Shown here in pieces: positions 6,151 through 13,577 of a stretch of DNA of 15,769 nt (position 1 is the first letter of the stretch; every line of letters starts with the position of its first letter). The notes under the pieces were generated by a model. That model was given only the letters and a program-made list of their open reading frames with translations, had not been told where the DNA came from and made no database searches. The position numbers and the translations under genes are program-made. The stretch spans positions 1 to 15,769 of the forward strand of contig JAEMSV010000084.1 in assembly GCA_016462625.1 (NCBI GenBank), written 5' to 3'. Source of the stretch: Solirubrobacteraceae bacterium. Its GTDB lineage: Bacteria > Actinomycetota > Thermoleophilia > Solirubrobacterales > Solirubrobacteraceae.

Positions 6151-7098
6151 ATGCGCGTCCTGATCGTCACGAACATGTACCCCACTCGCGAGCGCCCGGA
6201 GTTCGGCGTCTTCGTGCGAGATCAGCTGGAGGCGCTCGGCCGCATCCCCGGCGTCGAGCCGGAGTTGTACGTATTTGAGGGTGGCGGCATCAAGGCCTAC
6301 CGCAAGGCCGTGAAGCCTTTGAAGAAACACCTCGCCGAACGCCACTACGACGTGGTCCATGCGCACTACGGCCTGACCGGCTGGGTCGCCCGCAAAGCCG
6401 GCGCGAAACCACTGCTGGTCACCCTGCACGGCACCGACGTCTACGACAAGCGCGCAGGCAGGATCTCACGCTCGGTCGCCAAGAAGGCCGACCAGGTCGC
6501 CGTCGTCTCCGAGGACCTCGGCCGCGCGCTCGGCAAGCTCAAGACGAAGCGGCCGATCGCCGTGATGCCCACCGGTGTCAGCCTCGCGCGCTTCGAGCAG
6601 CGTCCACGTGAGGACGCGCGTCGGGCGCTCGGGATCGACCCGGAAGGCAGCTACGTGCTCTTTCCCTTCAATCCCGACCGACCGGTCAAGCACTACGACC
6701 GCGCCGTTGAGGTGGCCGAAGGGATCGAGGACCTCGAAGTTCTCACGCTCGGCAACGTCCCGCCGGACGAAGTCGTCAACTACATGAACGCCGTCGACGC
6801 AACGCTCGTGCCCTCCGAGTACGAGGGCTTCGGACTGGCCGCGCTCGAGACGCTCGCGTGCAACGTGCCCGTTGTCGCCACACGCACCGGAATGGCGCCG
6901 CAGCTGCTCGACGATGTCGTCGGCTGCCATTGCATCGACTGGGATCTCGGTCGTTGGCGCGCCGCGGTCGAATCGATTCTTGAGGATCCCGACCCACGCG
7001 TGAACGGTCGTCCAGTCGCTGAGCGCTGGTCCACCGATGCCATGGCCGCGCGCGTCGTCGACCTCTATCAACGCCTTGCCGGCGACGACGCGAAATGA
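6151..7098 (+). CDS. GT4-family (GT-B fold) glycosyltransferase
   Basis: A 315-aa retaining-type glycosyltransferase that would move a sugar from a nucleotide-sugar donor to an unknown acceptor. The N-terminal half opens with RVLIVTNMYPT and carries HAHYGLTGW and TLHGTDVYDK, acceptor-domain signatures. The C-terminal donor domain has MPTGVSLARF, FPFNPDRPVKHYDRA and the EX7E motif EGFGLAALE (Glu225, Glu233). No signal peptide or membrane segment is seen. It is somewhat shorter than the usual GT4 length of 350-400 aa but appears complete. No other envelope or polysaccharide gene is nearby, so the substrate cannot be inferred. nadB follows after 10 nt, probably in the same transcript. Confidence 0.88.
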   Translation: MRVLIVTNMYPTRERPEFGVFVRDQLEALGRIPGVEPELYVFEGGGIKAYRKAVKPLKKHLAERHYDVVHAHYGLTGWVARKAGAKPLLVTLHGTDVYDKRAGRISRSVAKKADQVAVVSEDLGRALGKLKTKRPIAVMPTGVSLARFEQRPREDARRALGIDPEGSYVLFPFNPDRPVKHYDRAVEVAEGIEDLEVLTLGNVPPDEVVNYMNAVDATLVPSEYEGFGLAALETLACNVPVVATRTGMAPQLLDDVVGCHCIDWDLGRWRAAVESILEDPDPRVNGRPVAERWSTDAMAARVVDLYQRLAGDDAK

Positions 7099-7108
7099 TC
7101 GGCGCGCG

Positions 7109-8587
7109 ATGAAGGGCACTCCGGAAGTCGCAGTCGTCGGCGCGGGCTCGGCCGGCCTCTACGCCGCGCTCACCGCAGCGCGCGAGGGCGCGCGAACGGT
7201 GCTCGTCTCACAAGCGGCGCTCGCGACAACAGCCAGCTATTGGGCGCAGGGCGGCATCGCCGCGGCGCTCGGCGAAGACGATTCGATCGAGCTCCACCAG
7301 GCCGACACGCTCGCCGCCGGTCGCCAGCTCGGTCGCGTGAGCGCGGTGCGCGCACTCGTGACCGGCTCGCCCGGCGCCGTCGAGGACCTGATCACGCTCG
7401 GAGTGGATTTCGACCGCGAGGACGGACATCTCGCGCTCGGTCTTGAAGGCGGTCACAGTCGGCGCCGCGTCGTCCACGCGGGTGGCAGCGCCACCGGTCG
7501 CCGCATCACGCGTCAGCTTTCGGCGATGGTCGCCGAGCACCCGCTGATCGATGTGATCGAGCACGCCTCCGCGAAGGCGCTGGTGCTCGTTGACGGTCGC
7601 TGCGTCGGCGTGCGCGTCGAGGTGGGCGGAGAGTCGCGCACGATCGCCGCCCGCGCGATCCTGCTCGCCACCGGCGGATCGGCCGCGCTCTGGGCCAGGT
7701 CGACCAACCCCCCGGCGGCCGTCGGCAGCGGGCTGCTGATGGCGCACGCCGCGGGCGCCGATCTCGCAGATCTCGAATTCCTCCAGTTCCACCCGACCGC
7801 GCTGCTCTCACCCTCGCGCAACCAGGGCTTCCTGATCACCGAGGCCACCCGCGGCGAAGGCGCGACGCTGGTCGATCAGGACGGCGAGCGCTTCGTCGAT
7901 GAGCTCGCTGCCCGCGATGAGGTCGCGGCAGCCGTCGAGCGCAAGATCGCGGGACGCGATGGCGCGGCCAGCCCGGTGTTCCTCGACCTGCGGCAGATCG
8001 ACCCGGTGCTGTTTCCCAATGTCTTCGGGAAGATCGAGGAGGCCGGCATCGACCCGCGCACCGATCTCGTGCCGATTGCTCCGGCCGCGCACTACACGAT
8101 GGGCGGGATCGTCGCCGACATCAACGGCCGTACGACCGTCCCCGGACTGCTCGCCGTCGGCGAGTGCTCGTGCACCGGACTGCACGGCGCCAATCGCCTC
8201 GCGTCGAATTCGCTTGCCGAGTGCATGGTCTTCGGCCGCCGCGCCGCGCTCTCAGCGCTGGCCGAGCTGTCTCCGCCGGAGGCGACGCTGACGCGCGTCG
8301 CCGCGGGCGAACTGCCCGCCTCCGAATACATCCCAGACCCGGACCCGGCAGCCACCCGCGAGCTGCTGTGGACGAGCGCCGGCATCGAGCGCACCGCCGA
8401 GGGTCTGTCCAATCTGGCCGCCAGCCCGAACCCGCTGGTGCGGCTGATCGGAGCCAATTCGCTTGCCCGCGAGGAGACCCGCGGGGCGCATCACCGCAGT
8501 GACTTCCCCGAGATCGATCACGCGCTCGATTTCCAGCATTTCGTCACGCAGGGCGAGCAGGCCCCTGTGGCTCACCGCTGGGAGTAG
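7109..8587 (+). CDS. nadB: L-aspartate oxidase
   Basis: Flavoprotein that oxidises L-aspartate to iminoaspartate, the first step of de novo NAD synthesis (quinolinate synthase NadA acts next). The 492-aa product has an N-terminal FAD-binding GAGSAG (residues 11-16), SYWAQGGIAAAL (43-54), EFLQFHPTAL (223-232), EATRGEGATL, ELAARDEVAAAVERKI, HYTMGG (His328 onward) and GANRLASNSLAE (360-371), followed by the helical C-terminal AREETRGAHHRSDFPEID. The last motifs separate it from succinate dehydrogenase flavoproteins. The start is ATG 7109; the frame is open further upstream, but that part overlaps the glycosyltransferase gene. No Shine-Dalgarno is evident, so coupling to the upstream gene is likely. 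nadA and nadC are not adjacent. Confidence 0.95.
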   Translation: MKGTPEVAVVGAGSAGLYAALTAAREGARTVLVSQAALATTASYWAQGGIAAALGEDDSIELHQADTLAAGRQLGRVSAVRALVTGSPGAVEDLITLGVDFDREDGHLALGLEGGHSRRRVVHAGGSATGRRITRQLSAMVAEHPLIDVIEHASAKALVLVDGRCVGVRVEVGGESRTIAARAILLATGGSAALWARSTNPPAAVGSGLLMAHAAGADLADLEFLQFHPTALLSPSRNQGFLITEATRGEGATLVDQDGERFVDELAARDEVAAAVERKIAGRDGAASPVFLDLRQIDPVLFPNVFGKIEEAGIDPRTDLVPIAPAAHYTMGGIVADINGRTTVPGLLAVGECSCTGLHGANRLASNSLAECMVFGRRAALSALAELSPPEATLTRVAAGELPASEYIPDPDPAATRELLWTSAGIERTAEGLSNLAASPNPLVRLIGANSLAREETRGAHHRSDFPEIDHALDFQHFVTQGEQAPVAHRWE

Positions 8588-8598
8588 ATCGGCCACGT

Positions 8599-8621
8599 TT
8601 TCCGCGCAATTTGCGTGGAAA
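8599..8621 (+). terminator. Stem-loop just after nadB
   Basis: Arms TTTCCGCGCA (8599-8608) and TGCGTGGAAA (8612-8621) pair over 10 bp with one G-U and a 3-nt loop, 11 nt after the nadB stop. There is no U-tract on its 3' side, so it is either a weak or Rho-assisted terminator, or a processing or stabilising hairpin. Confidence 0.45.
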
Positions 8622-8670
8622 TTCAAACGCGGACAGATCCAGACGGCTGTTTGGTCCGTATACCTGAAGG

Positions 8671-8686
8671 GTAAACATTCGTTTAC
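8671..8686. promoter_or_regulatory. Palindromic operator-like site
   Basis: Perfect dyad GTAAAC-ATTC-GTTTAC in the AT-rich spacer upstream of the 158-aa gene, 152 bp before its ATG. The 16-bp symmetric form suits a dimeric repressor or activator. The cognate regulator is unknown. Confidence 0.4.
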
Positions 8687-8705
8687 GTGGTCGGCCGCAA
8701 TAAAT

Positions 8706-8730
8706 TCCCAAATTTGCAGGGTTTTTGGGA
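8706..8730. repeat. Inverted repeat in the AT-rich spacer
   Basis: TCCCAAA (8706-8712) and TTTGGGA (8724-8730) form 7-bp arms around 11 bp. A weaker pair, CCGGT/ACCGG (8749-8753 and 8768-8772), follows. The whole spacer 8588-8837 is markedly AT-richer than its surroundings. I could not assign a confident -35/-10 in it; CTTAAT at 8754-8759 is only a partial -10 match. Confidence 0.3.
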
Positions 8731-8837
8731 TGATGAAAAGTGGTTAAGCCGGTCTTAATGAAGCGATACCGGGATCTTCACGAGCATGCGTGATACTTGA
8801 TCCCCAGCAGTCCATCCGCACGAAGGGAGCATCGCAA

Positions 8838-9314
8838 ATGTACGCACTGAGCAGAGCCCTCTATAAGGACATCTCTCCCTACATCACCCACGAGCACGTA
8901 AACGGTGTCAACGGTGACGTTCGCGGCACGGTTCTCGAGGCCTGTGAACAGACGATGGACAGGATCGCCGACGACTGGCGCTACTTCCACCACCCTGATC
9001 GCTTCCTCTTCGAGCAGGTCCGCGCCTACTTCCCCATCACCGACCAGCTCGTGGTCTACAACCTGATCGCCAAGCACGTCGAGCGCGCGCTCCAGGTCAC
9101 CAAGACCTACGCCGCCCGCGGGTACAAGCCCGACGGATCGCGACTTCGCTGCCGCGCAACCACGCGCCGCAGCACCCCGTGCATGCGCAACATCGTGCCG
9201 GGCACCGAGTACTGCCCGTCCCACCAGCACCTCGCCGAGCCGCACTTCACCGAGGACGGTCTGGAAATCCCAGCCCACGTCCACGGCGCCACGGCACACG
9301 CAGACGCTGCGTAA
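8838..9314 (+). CDS. 158-aa protein with C-terminal Cys3-His zinc-type motif
   Basis: Function not recognised. The ATG at 8838 is chosen because AAGGGAG lies 8 nt upstream; the frame stays open to about 8790 without a comparable signal. The first 100 residues look mostly helical and polar, with aromatic stretches (DDWRYFHHPDRFLFEQVRAYF). Cys105-x9-Cys115-x10-Cys126-x2-His129 (CRATTRRSTPC, YCPSH) then resembles the short zinc-binding motif of DUF5763-like proteins and phage-associated small zinc modules, often found next to other domains. The tail is His-rich. A long, dyad-rich AT-rich upstream region and a strong terminator immediately after suggest a separately regulated single-gene unit. 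DNA or RNA binding is plausible but only inferred. Confidence 0.75.
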   Translation: MYALSRALYKDISPYITHEHVNGVNGDVRGTVLEACEQTMDRIADDWRYFHHPDRFLFEQVRAYFPITDQLVVYNLIAKHVERALQVTKTYAARGYKPDGSRLRCRATTRRSTPCMRNIVPGTEYCPSHQHLAEPHFTEDGLEIPAHVHGATAHADAA

Positions 9315-9343
9315 CGCTGACCCTTCGACAGCTGGACTTGTTC

Positions 9344-9377
9344 CCAACGGGAGTCATTGCGACTCCCGTTGGTGTTT
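9344..9377 (+). terminator. Strong hairpin terminator after the 158-aa gene
   Basis: CCAACGGGAGTC (9344-9355) and GACTCCCGTTGG (9361-9372) form a perfect 12-bp stem with loop ATTGC, followed by TGTTT. It begins 29 nt past the stop codon. The T-run is short, but the stem is by far the strongest in the window. Confidence 0.78.
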
Positions 9378-9382
9378 AACGT
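9377..9382 (+). promoter_or_regulatory. Candidate -10 box of hyuA (leaderless)
   Basis: TAACGT followed by 7 nt and the GTG at 9390. It directly abuts the terminator tail, so transcription would restart just after the upstream hairpin. No good -35 is visible at 17 nt; TTGCGA at 9357-9362 is only 14 nt away. Confidence 0.38.
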
Positions 9383-9389
9383 GTCCGTC

Positions 9390-11381
9390 GTGGCCCCACG
9401 AACGACACTCGCCGTTGACGTCGGTGGCACCTTCACCGATGCCGTCCTGAGTTCGGCGGGCGGCGTCTTCACCGGAAAGACTCCGACCACGCCGGATGAT
9501 CAGTCGGTCGGTGTCCTCACGGCGGCGCGCGAGGCGCTGGCCGCAGGCGGGATCGACCCGAGCGACGTTGACGAGTTCGTCCATGGCATGACGGTGACCA
9601 CCAACGCGCTGCTCGAGGGGCGCTTTGCGAAGACGGCGCTGCTCACCACCGAGGGCTTCACCGACCTGGAAGAGCTCGGTCGCCAGAACCGGGCGGACCT
9701 GTACCGACTCGGTGCCGCTCGGCCCGCCCCGATCGTTCCGCCCGAGCTGCGATTCGGAGTACCCGAGCGGTGCGGCCCGGACGGAGTGATCACGCCACTG
9801 GATCTCGCGAGCACCCGGGCGGCGATCGGAACCGCAGTTGACCGGGGCGCTGAGTCGATCGCGGTGTGCCTGCTTTTCGCCTTTCGTCATCCCGAGCACG
9901 AGCTGGCAATTCGCACCCTCGCGTCCCAGGTTGATCCTTCGATTCACGTCTCCCTCTCTCACGAGGCCGTCGGAACGTTTCGCGAGTACGAGCGCTGCGC
10001 GACGACGATCGCGGATGCGGCGCTGAGCCCGCTGCTGGCCGGCTACCTCGGTCAGCTCGCCGAACGCGCCGCGGCAGCCGGCCTGCCCAGGCCACAAGTG
10101 ATGCTGAGCAACGGCGGAACGGTGCCGGCCGAGACCGCCGGACGCAATGCGTCGTGGACCGTGCTCTCCGGCCCGGCAGGAGGTGCGGTCGGCGCGGCCA
10201 GGAGCGCCGAGCGGCGCGGCGAGAGCAAGGCGCTCGCCTTTGACATGGGCGGCACATCGACCGACATCTGCCTGGTTCGCGACGGCGCGGTCACCGTCTC
10301 CGCAGCTCGCGAGATCGGCGGTCGACCGATCGCGCTCCCTGCCGTCGACGTCTCGACAGTCGGAGCCGGCGGCGGATCTGTCGCCTGGCGTGACGGCGGT
10401 GGCGCCCTGCGTGTCGGGCCGCGCTCAGCCGGTGCCCGGCCCGGGCCGGCTTGCTACGGACATGGCGGCGAAGAGGCGACCGTCACAGACGCGAATCTGC
10501 TGCTCGGATACCTCTCGGAAGATTCCGCGCTCGCCGGCGGCCTGAGGCTCGATCGCGACGCGGCAGAGCGCGCGCTGACCCGCGTCGGCAAGCCGCTCGG
10601 GATGGACGCGCTGGCGACCGCCGCGGGCGTGGTCGAGATCGCCAATCTGGAAATGCTGCGCGCGACCACGGCCGCGACTGTGGCGCGCGGCGTCGACCCC
10701 CGGGACCACGCGCTCGTCGCGTTCGGCGGCGCGGGTCCGATGCACGCGGTCGCCATCGCCGAAGCGCTCGAGATCACGCGAGTCATCTGTCCCGCCGCCT
10801 GCGGCGTGCTCTCAGCCTGGGGAATCTCGGTCGCGGGGCGGCGCCGCGACCGGTCGCGTAGCCTCGTTCAACCACTCGATCAGCTCGACCGGATGCAGCT
10901 CGCCGAACTCGAGGGTGAGCTTGCGGACGCCGCGGCGGCCGAACTCGGAGTGACGGCGTACGAAACCGAGGCGATCTATGAACTGCGCTACGCGGGCCAG
11001 GCGTTCGAGCTTCCGGTCAGCGGCCCACACGACCGGCTCCGCGCCGCATTCCACGCCGCGCACGAGGAGCGATTCGGCTTCTCCGAGCCCGAGGCGACAG
11101 TCGAGCTGGTGACGGTGCGGGTGAGCGTCTCGACCCCGGCCGGGACCTCGCGCGCGCCGGGAGACGAAGCGCGCACGAACGCGCGTACCGGAACGCGAAC
11201 GGCCTGGTTCGGCGGGAGTTCATACGAAGCTGCCGTCGTGCCCTCCGCCCCACCCGGCGACGGATGCCTCGAAGGCCCGGCGATGATTGAGCAGCCGCAG
11301 GCGACGATCGTCGTGCCGCCGGGCTGGTCCGCCATGAGCGCCGGTGCCGACGTCGTGCTTGTAAAGAAGGCCGCGACATGA
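9390..11381 (+). CDS. hyuA: Hydantoinase/oxoprolinase family protein, HyuA-type subunit
   Basis: ATP-dependent subunit of the hydantoinase/5-oxoprolinase/acetone carboxylase superfamily. HyuA and HyuB together hydrolyse or carboxylate small amide or ketone substrates. The 663-aa product has the ASKHA-type phosphate motif VDVGGTFTD (residues 9-17), HGMTVTTNALLEG, a second nucleotide motif FDMGGTSTD (284-292), GAGGGSVAW, GPGPACYGHGG and AFGGAGPMHA, then a C-terminal domain from about 505. The start is GTG 9390; GTG 9381 and a TTG at 9357 inside the terminator loop are alternatives. It overlaps hyuB by ATGA. No hydantoin racemase, carbamoylase, permease or third carboxylase subunit is adjacent, so the substrate (N-methylhydantoin, 5-oxoproline or other) cannot be fixed. 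Confidence 0.9.
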   Translation: MAPRTTLAVDVGGTFTDAVLSSAGGVFTGKTPTTPDDQSVGVLTAAREALAAGGIDPSDVDEFVHGMTVTTNALLEGRFAKTALLTTEGFTDLEELGRQNRADLYRLGAARPAPIVPPELRFGVPERCGPDGVITPLDLASTRAAIGTAVDRGAESIAVCLLFAFRHPEHELAIRTLASQVDPSIHVSLSHEAVGTFREYERCATTIADAALSPLLAGYLGQLAERAAAAGLPRPQVMLSNGGTVPAETAGRNASWTVLSGPAGGAVGAARSAERRGESKALAFDMGGTSTDICLVRDGAVTVSAAREIGGRPIALPAVDVSTVGAGGGSVAWRDGGGALRVGPRSAGARPGPACYGHGGEEATVTDANLLLGYLSEDSALAGGLRLDRDAAERALTRVGKPLGMDALATAAGVVEIANLEMLRATTAATVARGVDPRDHALVAFGGAGPMHAVAIAEALEITRVICPAACGVLSAWGISVAGRRRDRSRSLVQPLDQLDRMQLAELEGELADAAAAELGVTAYETEAIYELRYAGQAFELPVSGPHDRLRAAFHAAHEERFGFSEPEATVELVTVRVSVSTPAGTSRAPGDEARTNARTGTRTAWFGGSSYEAAVVPSAPPGDGCLEGPAMIEQPQATIVVPPGWSAMSAGADVVLVKKAAT

Positions 11382-12889
11382 TCGACCCCGTGATGCTGAG
11401 GATCACCGCCGGCTCGCTCGCCGCGGCATGCGAGGAGATGGGTGAAGTCCTGATCCGCGCCGCGCATTCAGCAAACATCAAGGAGCGTCGCGACTGCTCG
11501 ACCGGCGTGTTCGACCCGATCGGCCAGATGACGATGCAGGCCGAGCACATCCCAGTCCACCTCGGCGCGATGCCGGCTTCGGTTGCGGCGGTCGTCGAGT
11601 TCGAGCACGCGCCGGGGGACGCCTGGATCCTCAACGACCCCTTCAGCGGCGGCACCCACCTGCCGGACATCACGATCGTCACACCGATCTTCAGTGCTGA
11701 CGGAATCCACCTCGGCTTTGCCTCGTGTCGCGCCCACCACGCGGATGTCGGGGGTCGCGAGCCCGGAAGCATGCCCGCCGACAGTCGCACGCTTGAGGAG
11801 GAAGGCGTCGTGATCCCCGCGACGCCGTTCGCGCGCGGTGGTGAGCTGGACCGCGAACTGTTTGAGAGCCTGATCAACCAGATGCGCCACCCGCAGCAAC
11901 GCGCTGCCGACCTGCGCGCGCAGCTCGCGGCTTGTCGCCGCGGCGAAACGCGCGTCCGCGAGTTCGCCGCACGCCACGGTGTGTCGGTCTACCGCGAGGC
12001 CACCGCGGCCGTACTCGACTACGCCGAGCGGCTCGCGCGGAATGGCATCGCGGAGCTTCCGGCCGGGGAGTTCGTCGCCGAGGAGGTGCTCGAGGCCGAC
12101 GCCTTCGGCGCGCCGCACGACATCTTCCTGAAGCTGAGAGCGACCGTGAGCGCCGACAAGATCGTTCTCGACTTCAGCGGCAGTGACCCTCAGCACTCCG
12201 GAAACCTCAATTGCCCGCTGGCTGTCACCGAGTCAGCCTGCTTCTTTGCGATCCGGGCGCTTGTCGCCCCCGACGCCCCGGCCTGCGCCGGTGCCTGGCG
12301 TCCGGTCACGGTGATCGCCCCCTCGGGATCGATCCTCAACGCGAACGCGCCGGCGGCAGTCGCGGGCGGCAACGTCGAGACCTCGAGCCGCGTCGCCGAT
12401 CTTGTGATGCGCGCGTTCGGCCGCGCACAGGGGCAGGGCACGATGAACAACCTGACCCTGGGCAACCACGACTTCACCCACTATGAGACCTTTGGCGGTG
12501 GCCAGGCCGGCCAGCCCGACGCGCCCGGTCCGAGCGCGGTCCACGTCGCGATGAGCAACACGCTGAACACGCCGGTCGAGGCGCTCGAAATCGAGTTCCC
12601 ACTGCGTGTCCGCGAGTACTCGATCCGCCGCGGCAGCGGCGGCGCGGGCGCCAATCCCGGAGGCGACGGACTGATCCGTGACGTCGAAGTGCTCGCCGAC
12701 ATGCGTTACTCGCTGATCGCCGAGCGCAGACGTCACGCGCCCCACGGCGCCGCCGGCGGCGACGACGGAAAGCCCGGCACGGACACGATTGACGGCACTC
12801 CGATCCCGGGCAAGTCCGTCGGCGAGCTGAAAGCTGGATCGCGCCTGCGCATCGCGACTCCCGGCGGAGGCGGGTTCGGGTCGCGCTGA
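11378..12889 (+). CDS. hyuB: Hydantoinase/oxoprolinase family protein, HyuB-type subunit
   Basis: Partner of HyuA. The 503-aa product shows NDPFSGGTHLPDI (residue 86 onward), CRAHHADVGG (His120, His121, Asp123, likely metal site), PGSMPADSRTLEEEG, DFSGSDPQHSGNLNCP, GGNVETSSRV, and the Gly-rich ending GGGGFG, all typical of the hydantoinase B family. The ATG overlaps the hyuA stop (ATGA), with AAGG 7 nt upstream, so the two subunits are made in step. The length is slightly short of the usual 520-580 aa but both ends look intact. The same superfamily also contains acetone and acetophenone carboxylase subunits, which cannot be excluded. Confidence 0.92.
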   Translation: MIDPVMLRITAGSLAAACEEMGEVLIRAAHSANIKERRDCSTGVFDPIGQMTMQAEHIPVHLGAMPASVAAVVEFEHAPGDAWILNDPFSGGTHLPDITIVTPIFSADGIHLGFASCRAHHADVGGREPGSMPADSRTLEEEGVVIPATPFARGGELDRELFESLINQMRHPQQRAADLRAQLAACRRGETRVREFAARHGVSVYREATAAVLDYAERLARNGIAELPAGEFVAEEVLEADAFGAPHDIFLKLRATVSADKIVLDFSGSDPQHSGNLNCPLAVTESACFFAIRALVAPDAPACAGAWRPVTVIAPSGSILNANAPAAVAGGNVETSSRVADLVMRAFGRAQGQGTMNNLTLGNHDFTHYETFGGGQAGQPDAPGPSAVHVAMSNTLNTPVEALEIEFPLRVREYSIRRGSGGAGANPGGDGLIRDVEVLADMRYSLIAERRRHAPHGAAGGDDGKPGTDTIDGTPIPGKSVGELKAGSRLRIATPGGGGFGSR

Positions 12890-12896
12890 CCGTCAC

Positions 12897-12902
12897 TAAG
12901 AT
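12897..12902 (+). promoter_or_regulatory. Candidate -10 box of the DUF1802 gene (leaderless)
   Basis: TAAGAT, then 7 nt (CGCCTAG), then ATG 12910. It sits in the 20-bp gap after hyuB, where there is no Shine-Dalgarno. TTCGGG, 16 nt upstream inside the end of hyuB, is a weak -35. Confidence 0.42.
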
Positions 12903-12909
12903 CGCCTAG

Positions 12910-13536
12910 ATGCCACTTGCACTGAAAGAATGGGCCGTGACAGTTCGCGCTCTCGCCGAAGGCGAGCAGCTTGTCACCCTGCGCAAGGGCGGCATTCGCG
13001 AGGAGAACAAGCACTTCGAGCTCGAGGGCAAGCAGTTCTTCCTCTACCCCACGTTCGATCACCAGCAGGCTGGACTTGTGCGCGAGTCGCATGTGCCTGA
13101 GCTCAAGCGTGCGCTTGAAGACGGTGTCTGGAACCCGCCCGCGCCGACCGCGCGCCAGATGGAGGCCGGAGTTCCGGTCGCGCAACCGATCAGCGTGCGC
13201 CTGCGCGCGTGGGCCGAGGTCGTCGCAAGCTATGAGATCACCCAGCCCGACGCGCTGGAGTCGCTCGTTCCGTACCACGTGTGGACGCGCGAATACGCCG
13301 CCAAACGCTTCAACTGGAAGCCGCGCCACCCACTTCACGTGCTGCTTCTGCGCACCTATCGCATCCCGCGACCGGTCACGATCCGTGTCGCCGAGGAGTA
13401 CCTCGGCTGCAAGTCCTGGATCGACGTTCAGCGCGATCTGCCGTTCGAGGGGACCGCGGTCGTCTCCGACGCCGAGTTCGCGGCGATCCGGGCGGATGTT
13501 GAACAGCGCCTCGGGGGCGTCGGCACCCCCGCTTAG
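12910..13536 (+). CDS. DUF1802 family protein
   Basis: A 208-aa protein of unknown biochemical function. It opens with ALKEWAVTVRAL and has the family block LRKGGIREENKHFELE, followed by FFLYPTFDHQ. The second half contains RLRAWAEVV, LVPYHVWTREYAAKRFNWKPRHPL and RVAEEYLGCKSWIDV, in line with DUF1802 proteins of cyanobacteria and actinobacteria. It is soluble, without a signal peptide or membrane segment. The DUF1802 assignment rests on recognition of these motifs. It has its own candidate promoter and stands alone; the next gene starts 41 nt after its stop. Confidence 0.85.
   Translation: MPLALKEWAVTVRALAEGEQLVTLRKGGIREENKHFELEGKQFFLYPTFDHQQAGLVRESHVPELKRALEDGVWNPPAPTARQMEAGVPVAQPISVRLRAWAEVVASYEITQPDALESLVPYHVWTREYAAKRFNWKPRHPLHVLLLRTYRIPRPVTIRVAEEYLGCKSWIDVQRDLPFEGTAVVSDAEFAAIRADVEQRLGGVGTPA
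13512..13531 (+). terminator. GC hairpin overlapping the end of the DUF1802 gene
   Basis: CGGGGG (13512-13517) and CCCCCG (13526-13531) enclose 8 nt, ending just before the TAG stop. There is no U-tract. It may be a weak terminator or chance in GC-rich coding sequence. Confidence 0.3.
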
Positions 13537-13565
13537 CCACCGGCGTGGGCGACACTTCTTGTGGA

Positions 13566-13571
13566 TACGCT
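13566..13571 (+). promoter_or_regulatory. Candidate -10 box of the S33 peptidase gene (leaderless)
   Basis: TACGCT, then 6 nt (TGGCGC), then GTG 13578. No Shine-Dalgarno and no clear -35 are visible. Confidence 0.35.
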
Positions 13572-13577
13572 TGGCGC

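Noticed and set aside
5994..6185. 63-codon minus-strand frame upstream of the pilin gene
   Set aside because: It starts inside the glycosyltransferase gene on the opposite strand, has no Shine-Dalgarno, and ends within the pilin leader region. Its last part has mixed codon use.
8790..8837. Upstream start for the 158-aa gene near 8790
   Set aside because: There is no Shine-Dalgarno or leaderless box at that point. The ATG at 8838 has AAGGGAG at good distance.
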